In this document: piece after piece, positions 59,321 to 64,000 of the stretch
Numbering within the stretch: position 1 is the first letter of the stretch
Layout: each line of letters starts with the position of its first letter
Origin: CAYFRC01 sp050946115
Lineage (GTDB): Bacteria; Bacillota; Clostridia; Christensenellales; Aristaeellaceae
Direction: 5' to 3'
NCBI GenBank assembly: GCA_050946115.1
Contig: JBMNUF010000010.1
Span: 1-64,000, forward strand
DNA length: 64,000 nucleotides
The notes under the pieces: model-generated
Database searches by the model: none
The model's input: the letters and a program-made list of their open reading frames with translations, nothing else
Told to the model about the DNA's origin: nothing
Program-made: the position numbers and the translations under genes

Positions 59321-60671
59321 GTTCGGCTTTCGTCAGATTCTTTACCCAAAGATACTTATTGTATCGTCTGAAAATGAACGGTACCTTTACGATCTCGTCG
59401 AGGCACATGATTATGTATACCGCCATCACCGGCCAATGAAACACAAAACATCCGAGCAAGGCCAGCGGAATGGCAAAACACCATGTGGCAAGAAATACAC
59501 TGATGGCATCATACCTTGAGTCCCCGCCTGCCGGGAAAACGCCGCAGGTGATGATCGTGTTGTACGAATACGCGAACATATATATCGCGCTAAAAAAGAG
59601 CATTTGCACAAGATAGCTTTTCGCCAAAGGTTCCAGCACATAGAAAAAATACACCAACGGCCCTGCAATCGAAATAAGCCCCACATTGATCAATCCGCTC
59701 CAAAGGGATACTTTCCAAAAACGGCTGCCATATTCCCTCGCTTTGTCCAGCATATTCTTTCCGAGCAACCGGCCGATCATTATACCCGCTCCGCCGGACA
59801 ATCCATGCGTGAGCCCCTGAATCAGCTGTTTGGCGACCTCGGTTACGGATGCGGCGGCGGTCGCGTCTGTTCCGAGATGGCCGAGGATGAAGGAATGCAT
59901 CGTGATGCTCAGCCCCCACGAAAGGCTGCTTGCAAGCATGCCGGGTACGATTTTCCAAAGGTCCCTCTCGAAATCGACGGAAAAATAGAACAGGCTGCTC
60001 TTATCGAGGTGAACATTTCTGTTTTTCTGCGACCAGGAAAGACACCAACCCAGCGCCAGAATCTCCACGGCAACGGTAGAATACGCGGTACCGTTGGCAC
60101 CGAGCGCGGGCACGGGTCCGATTCCATAGATCAGGAAAAAGTCCGCCACCACATCGACGACAACGACTACGGCGGATATCAGCACGCTTTTCTTTGCGTA
60201 CCCCGTGATTTTCATCATCGTCAGGAAGCATTGCGCGATACCGGCAAAAAGGTAGGAGAAACTCACGATGCGCAGGTACTCTGCGCCTATGCGAATCAGC
60301 TCCGGCTCGGGCGTGAAAAACCCCATGAGCCGCTCCGGAATGCAGAATGCAAGGATAAAGAAGACGAAAGATATCATCGCAACATAGCGAACCACCATGC
60401 TCAGGAAGCGCCTTGCGTTTTTGTAATCCGTTTTTCCCCAGTATTGTGCGATCAAAACGCCGGCGGCGCCGAGGACTGCGCCGTTAAACAGCGACATGAC
60501 AAACGAGATTTGATTTGCCAGCGAGACGGCCGCGATTGCGTTCTGATGGAGCCGTCCCAGCATCAGCGCGTCCGTTGCGCCAACCAGTGCAGTCAGTAAG
60601 TTCTGCAACGCGAGGGGAATGGCAATCGCCATCAATTCCCTGTTGAATTGCTTTTTTTCGGCCGCATCCAT
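59313..60671 (-). CDS. MATE family efflux transporter
   Basis: 452-aa membrane protein of the MATE family with 12 helices, exporting drugs or metabolites by Na+ or H+ exchange. FNRELMAIAIPLALQNLLTALVGATDALMLGRL starts it. The second half repeats the fold with GLTHGLSGGAGIMIGRLLGKN. Asp in ATDALMLG is the conserved first-helix acidic residue region. ATG 60671, with a weak GTAGGGA next to it and no better start. Its promoter is not obvious; a lone TATAAT lies on the minus strand near 60820. Confidence 0.9.
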   Translation of the reverse strand: MDAAEKKQFNRELMAIAIPLALQNLLTALVGATDALMLGRLHQNAIAAVSLANQISFVMSLFNGAVLGAAGVLIAQYWGKTDYKNARRFLSMVVRYVAMISFVFFILAFCIPERLMGFFTPEPELIRIGAEYLRIVSFSYLFAGIAQCFLTMMKITGYAKKSVLISAVVVVVDVVADFFLIYGIGPVPALGANGTAYSTVAVEILALGWCLSWSQKNRNVHLDKSSLFYFSVDFERDLWKIVPGMLASSLSWGLSITMHSFILGHLGTDATAAASVTEVAKQLIQGLTHGLSGGAGIMIGRLLGKNMLDKAREYGSRFWKVSLWSGLINVGLISIAGPLVYFFYVLEPLAKSYLVQMLFFSAIYMFAYSYNTIITCGVFPAGGDSRYDAISVFLATWCFAIPLALLGCFVFHWPVMAVYIIMCLDEIVKVPFIFRRYNKYLWVKNLTKAEPA

Positions 60672-60893
60672 TCCCTACACCACCACACTCGAAATATTTG
60701 TATACGTGCACGAATCGCCTTTTTTAGAATATATAGACGGCGCGGTCGCGATCGACGACCATCTGCGCCTCGGATTCCGAACTCCGGAACACATAAGAAA
60801 GAACTGCCTGTTGATTTCAATTATACAGTTTAACATGGGCAGGTTATATTGCAACGGGTTTCCGATGAAGTTTCCGAGTAGCCGCTCCGGAAA

Positions 60894-60922
60894 TTGACAA
60901 AGCGGCGCGATTTGTGTATAAT
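60894..60922 (+). promoter_or_regulatory. promoter of the DMT transporter gene
   Basis: TTGACA (60894-60899), 17-base spacer, TATAAT (60917-60922): full consensus. Start of transcription about 25 bases before the ATG at 60956. Confidence 0.93.
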
Positions 60923-60955
60923 GCTCCTTAGGGTAATGCGAGAAGGAGAGTGTCT

Positions 60956-61828
60956 ATGCAGTCCGTTGTGGTTGTGATCGCGTGTGTCGTGCTCTTTTCG
61001 GTGAAATCGCTGCTGAACAAGATATTCGCACTTTCGTATGAGGGCGACAAAAGCGCGGCAACGCCCGTCTTCGCGATGATTTCGTGCACGGGTGTCGCGA
61101 TTGCGACGTGGGCCTTCGGCGGGTTTTCGTTCACGCCGTCGGGCGTGACGTGGGGATATGGGCTGCTCAACGGGATCGCGCTGTTCCTGTTGAATCTGTC
61201 CGTCATACAGGCGTCGCTCACGGGGCCGTATGCCTTTCAGTCGCTGATGTGCACATCGGGCTGCATCCTCATGCCGCTCGTCTTCACGGTGCTTTTGGGC
61301 GGCGAAAAGATTACATCCATGCAGGCGACGGGCATAGCAATAATGCTCGTTTCGTTCGTGCTCTTTAACGCCAAGGGACTGACGCTTGCAGGCGCGAAAA
61401 AGGGATATCTGGCGTGGGTCAGCCTGCTGTTCTTCTCAAACGGCTTTTACGGCGTGCTGCTCGAGGCGCAGCAGGTCGCGCTTGCGAGGACGGAGCGCGA
61501 CGAGATGATTACCATAACCTTTTCCGTATGCGCGATCATCTCGCTCGTATATCTCTTGGTAAAAAAGAAGAGTGCGATCTGGGGCGCGTTCCGCATGAGC
61601 AAAAAGTCATGGCTCTGCGCGCTTTCCGCGACGGTGTTGTACACCGTAGCGACAAATCTGGTCGTGCTCGGGCTCTCCCTCATGCACGCGCCGATTTTTC
61701 ATACATCGCTCAACGGCGGCGTGTTGATCTTTTCGGTGCTGCTGGGCACGGCGATGTTTCGAGAGAAGTTCGACATCTATAAGGGAACGGGGCTCGCCCT
61801 CGCTGTGGTTGCGCTCGTGCTGCTCTGA
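60956..61828 (+). CDS. DMT superfamily (EamA-like) transporter
   Basis: 290-aa ten-helix metabolite transporter with two EamA-type halves. First half SVVVVIACVVLFSVKSLLNKIF and SLTGPYAFQSLMCTSGCILMPLV; second half APIFHTSLNGGVLIFSVLLGTAMFREKF. ATG 60956 has AAGGAG 7 bases upstream; a GTG two codons earlier is too close to it. Cargo unknown. Confidence 0.85.
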   Translation: MQSVVVVIACVVLFSVKSLLNKIFALSYEGDKSAATPVFAMISCTGVAIATWAFGGFSFTPSGVTWGYGLLNGIALFLLNLSVIQASLTGPYAFQSLMCTSGCILMPLVFTVLLGGEKITSMQATGIAIMLVSFVLFNAKGLTLAGAKKGYLAWVSLLFFSNGFYGVLLEAQQVALARTERDEMITITFSVCAIISLVYLLVKKKSAIWGAFRMSKKSWLCALSATVLYTVATNLVVLGLSLMHAPIFHTSLNGGVLIFSVLLGTAMFREKFDIYKGTGLALAVVALVLL

Positions 61829-61865
61829 TTGTAGAACGAAAAAAACATGTTTTACGGGCATTCGC

Positions 61866-61895
61866 TTGACAGGCACACGGCGCAGAGGGTACTCT
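61866..61895 (+). promoter_or_regulatory. promoter of the mazG operon
   Basis: TTGACA (61866-61871), 18-base spacer, TACTCT (61890-61895), 20 bases before the ATG at 61915. Confidence 0.65.
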
Positions 61896-61914
61896 ATCGG
61901 GGGTGGATATTCGG

Positions 61915-63210
61915 ATGATTGCGATTTTGGGGCTGGGGCTTACAAAGGACGATCTGACGCAAAGGGCCATGCGGCTATTGCACGATTCAAAGGGCAGCCT
62001 TCTCCTTCGCACGGCGCAGTGCGGCGCGGCGGAATACTGCGCGGAAAACGGCATCGCCTTTTCCGCCATGGACGATCTGTACGACCTTGTGGAAGATTTC
62101 GACGAGATCAACGAAAAGATCGTAAAGCGGGTGCTTGCGGAAGCCGAAAAGGGGGATGTTCTGTTTGGCGTTCTCGACGTGAGGGACGCGGTGTGCGGTC
62201 TGCTCCTCGAACGATACCCCGAATGCTCCGTTATCGCGGGCGTTCCCGCTGACGGTGCGCTTTCCGCCTATGCGCGCGGCTGCTGCCAAATGCTTTCCGC
62301 GTCCGACTGGGAGGCGTATCAGCCGGAATCGTCCGAAGGCGCGCTCATCCGCGAGATCGACAGCCGCGCCCTTGCGGGGGAGATCAAGCTGCGGCTCATG
62401 GAGCGGTATCCCGAAGAGGCGGAGATTTTCGTCCTGACCGAAGGCGGCATATCGCGCGTACCGCTGTGCGATCTGGACAGGCTCGGGGCGTATTCCCATA
62501 AAGTGTGCGCGTATGTCCCGCCCGAAAGGGATCTGACGAAGTTGGAGCGCTTCGGCTTTCGCGAGCTCAACCGCATCGCGGGCATTTTGCGCTCGCCGAA
62601 CGGCTGCCCGTGGGATCGCGAACAGACGCATAGTACGCTTCGAAACGACATGGTCGAGGAGGCGTATGAGGCGGTAGACGCCATCGACAGAAATGACATG
62701 GATGCGCTCTACGACGAATTGGGCGATGTGCTGATGCAGGTTGCGATGCACTCCGAAATCGCGCGGCAGCATGGGGAGTTCACCGTGGACGACGTGACGA
62801 GCGCGATCTGCCGCAAACTGATCGACAGACACGAGCACGTGTTCGGCGCCGCGCATGCCGAGACGGCGGACGAGGTGCTGATGCTGTGGGACAATGTTAA
62901 GCGCAAACAGCGGAAGCAGACGCTCTCCGAGAGCATGTGGGACGTCGCGAAGAGTATGCCTTCCCTCATGCGCGCAAAAAAGGTGCTCAAAAAGGGAGTA
63001 CAGGCGACCGTGCCCGAGGGCGAGGACACCGAGGACGCGGCGATTTCCGCCCTAAAGGATGCGATTTCGGCATTCACTCTCGAAAGAAACGACAAAACGC
63101 TTGCACACCTGCTCTTTATGGCGGCAAACGTCGTGCGCGTCATGTGTGCGGACGGAGAGCTGCTGCTCAACGCGGCGTGCGACGAATACATCAGAAGGTT
63201 TGAGGAATAG
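61915..63210 (+). CDS. mazG: MazG/YabN-type nucleoside triphosphate pyrophosphohydrolase with degenerate methylase-like domain
   Basis: 431-aa two-part protein. The N-terminal about 215 residues align in position with the tetrapyrrole-methylase domain of Bacillus YabN. The SAM motif is lost: IAILGLGLTKDDL replaces GLGPGDPD, and GDVLFGVLD lacks the GDP loop. The C-terminal MazG part is intact: SPNGCPWDREQTHSTLRNDMVEEAYEAVDAI (metal EExxE) and DELGDVLMQVAMHSEIA. It cleaves non-canonical NTPs. ATG 61915 follows GGGGGTGG. Followed by HU and rqcP, as in the Bacillus yabN-yabO region. Confidence 0.9.
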   Translation: MIAILGLGLTKDDLTQRAMRLLHDSKGSLLLRTAQCGAAEYCAENGIAFSAMDDLYDLVEDFDEINEKIVKRVLAEAEKGDVLFGVLDVRDAVCGLLLERYPECSVIAGVPADGALSAYARGCCQMLSASDWEAYQPESSEGALIREIDSRALAGEIKLRLMERYPEEAEIFVLTEGGISRVPLCDLDRLGAYSHKVCAYVPPERDLTKLERFGFRELNRIAGILRSPNGCPWDREQTHSTLRNDMVEEAYEAVDAIDRNDMDALYDELGDVLMQVAMHSEIARQHGEFTVDDVTSAICRKLIDRHEHVFGAAHAETADEVLMLWDNVKRKQRKQTLSESMWDVAKSMPSLMRAKKVLKKGVQATVPEGEDTEDAAISALKDAISAFTLERNDKTLAHLLFMAANVVRVMCADGELLLNAACDEYIRRFEE

Positions 63211-63215
63211 AAAGT

Positions 63216-63509
63216 ATGACATATTCAGAACTGCTGCGCGCGCTTTCCGAGAAGACGGGGCTGACCAGAATCCAGTGCGGCGATTTCCTATCCGGACTTA
63301 CCGATACCGTGATCGAAACCGTTGCGTCCGGAGAGAAAGTCGTGCTAAGGAGGCTCGGCACGTTTGTCCCCAAGAGAAAGGCCGCGCGGTTGTGGAAACA
63401 CCCGAAGACGGGACAGCACGTGACGATTCGTGAAGGGTTGACGCCCGGCTTTACGCCGAGCAAGGCATTCAGAAAAAGGATGAGAGGAGATTCCGATGAA
63501 ACAGCGTGA
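63216..63509 (+). CDS. HU family DNA-binding protein
   Basis: 97-aa histone-like protein. Fold TYSELLRALSEKTGLTRIQCGDFLSGLTDTV and the beta-arm with VVLRRLGTFVPKRKAARLWKHPKTGQ. The C-terminal TIREGLTPGFTPSKAFRKRM is the usual basic end. It has a slight acidic tail. It overlaps rqcP by 14 bases. No separate promoter seen, so it is transcribed with mazG. Confidence 0.9.
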   Translation: MTYSELLRALSEKTGLTRIQCGDFLSGLTDTVIETVASGEKVVLRRLGTFVPKRKAARLWKHPKTGQHVTIREGLTPGFTPSKAFRKRMRGDSDETA

Positions 63510-63786
63510 AAAGGCGGGATATAACCCCGGCATTTCGACCATGCGGCTCGATAAATACCTCAAGGTGTCGCGCATCATCAAAAGGCGAGCGGTCGCAAAC
63601 GATGCATGCAACACCGGGCACGTGATGCTCAATGGCAAGGAGGCAAAGCCCGGCGCGGAGGTCAAGGTCGGCGATATCATTTCCGTGCGCTTTGGCGAGC
63701 GCCTCATGCAGTACGAGGTCATAACGCTCTCGCAGCACGTCCTGAAAGAGGACGCGCAGGGGATGTACCGCGTGATCGCGGGATGA
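63496..63786 (+). CDS. rqcP: S4-domain RNA-binding protein RqcP (YabO-like)
   Basis: 96-aa S4-fold protein that binds the 50S-peptidyl-tRNA complex in ribosome quality control (with RqcH). The core MRLDKYLKVSRIIKRRAVAND is nearly identical to Bacillus RqcP. A short N-terminal extension of 15 residues comes from the good ATG at 63496 (GAGAGGAG upstream); the conserved Met16 has no ribosome binding site. Ends overlap ispD by 4 bases. Confidence 0.9.
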   Translation: MKQREKAGYNPGISTMRLDKYLKVSRIIKRRAVANDACNTGHVMLNGKEAKPGAEVKVGDIISVRFGERLMQYEVITLSQHVLKEDAQGMYRVIAG

Positions 63787-64000
63787 AAAAATGCTGGGCG
63801 GTCGTGCTCGCCGCCGGAAAGGGCACGAGGACGCATTTGCCGTACAACAAGGTGCTGTACGAATGGGACGGGAAGACGGTTTTGGAGCGCACATTGGAGT
63901 CGCTCCTGCACGGCGGACACTTTGAGGGCGTTGTAATCGCATTCGACGCGGAGGACGAGGAGAAAATCCGTGTTATCGCCGAGCAAATGCCGATCCCCTG
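63783..64000 (+). CDS. ispD: 2-C-methyl-D-erythritol 4-phosphate cytidylyltransferase-like protein (5' part)
   Basis: The frame from ATG 63783 runs to the window edge (72 codons), so only the N-terminus is seen. KKCWAVVLAAGKGTRTHLPYNK matches the CTP-binding loop (residues 10-16) of IspD-type cytidylyltransferases in the non-mevalonate isoprenoid pathway. The next motif EWDGKTVLERTLESLL also fits. Ribitol-phosphate cytidylyltransferase (TarI) is a close relative and cannot be ruled out from this part. Coupled to rqcP by an ATGA overlap. Confidence 0.72.
   Translation, partial: MKKCWAVVLAAGKGTRTHLPYNKVLYEWDGKTVLERTLESLLHGGHFEGVVIAFDAEDEEKIRVIAEQMPIP

Overview
This is an ordinary chromosomal stretch of a GC-rich (high fifties percent by eye), low-redundancy Firmicutes genome. 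Evidence includes strong GGAGG ribosome binding sites, sigma-A promoters (TTGACA-N17-TATAAT), YabN-type MazG next to RqcP, ThiN, an rpmG-secE-nusG-rplK-rplA block, LplA/B/C-type sugar transporters and a BMP nucleoside-type ABC system. Sec signal peptides ending in A-x-A before acidic residues replace lipoboxes on both solute-binding proteins. Together with the gene set, this suggests an anaerobic gut or rumen Clostridia, perhaps Christensenellales; that placement is inference. I see no phage, IS element, CRISPR array, tRNA or rRNA.

Layout. 1-5217 (minus): BMP-family ABC importer, with an intrinsic terminator acting as attenuator between the binding protein and the ATPase/permeases. 5566-6512 (minus): smpB followed by tmRNA. 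6710-9943 (plus): RNase Z, M18 aminopeptidase and a secreted MORN/zinc-domain protein. 10033-14925 (minus): miaA, an FAD protein, nicotinamidase, nicotinate phosphoribosyltransferase and a HAD phosphatase. 15022-16094 (minus): zinc-ribbon protein plus metallophosphoesterase. 16307-18084 (plus): three GNAT acetyltransferases, two of them a recent tandem duplicate. 18169-21342 (plus): isomerase/PHP/G3P-dehydrogenase-like operon. 21361-24385 (plus): gltX, TupA-like ATP-grasp and PHP phosphoesterase.

24449-26410 (minus): sugar oxidoreductase and isomerase. 26662-31019: surface polysaccharide genes (GT2, flippase, and a nucleotidyltransferase-epimerase fusion). 31199-33299 (plus): orphan fumarase alpha subunit and proA. 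33365-36799 (minus): anmK and a GH3 glycosidase. 36930-41627 (plus): thiN, alkaline phosphatase, YibE/F and a serine hydrolase. 41675-44729 (minus): an OadB-like Na+ pump subunit behind a yybP-ykoY-type (Mn2+) riboswitch, then rhomboid protease and MFS transporter. 44813-50914 (plus): rpmG-secE-nusG-rplK-rplA, terminator, dnaE. 50940-53186 (plus): WbsX/GH99-like protein and malic enzyme. 53250-58256 (plus): sugar ABC operon headed by a strongly structured leader RNA with a possible kissing-loop. 58306-60671 (minus): cysK and MATE. 60894-64000 (plus): DMT transporter, mazG, HU, rqcP and the start of ispD.

The two most unusual signals are (i) the riboswitch-plus-terminator in front of an oadB-like gene and (ii) the 53279-53401 leader, which matches no riboswitch I recognise. 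Protein-level oddities are the nucleotidyltransferase-epimerase fusion, the extra four-helix N-terminus on the LplB-type permease, and an insertion in the second half of the BMP ATPase.
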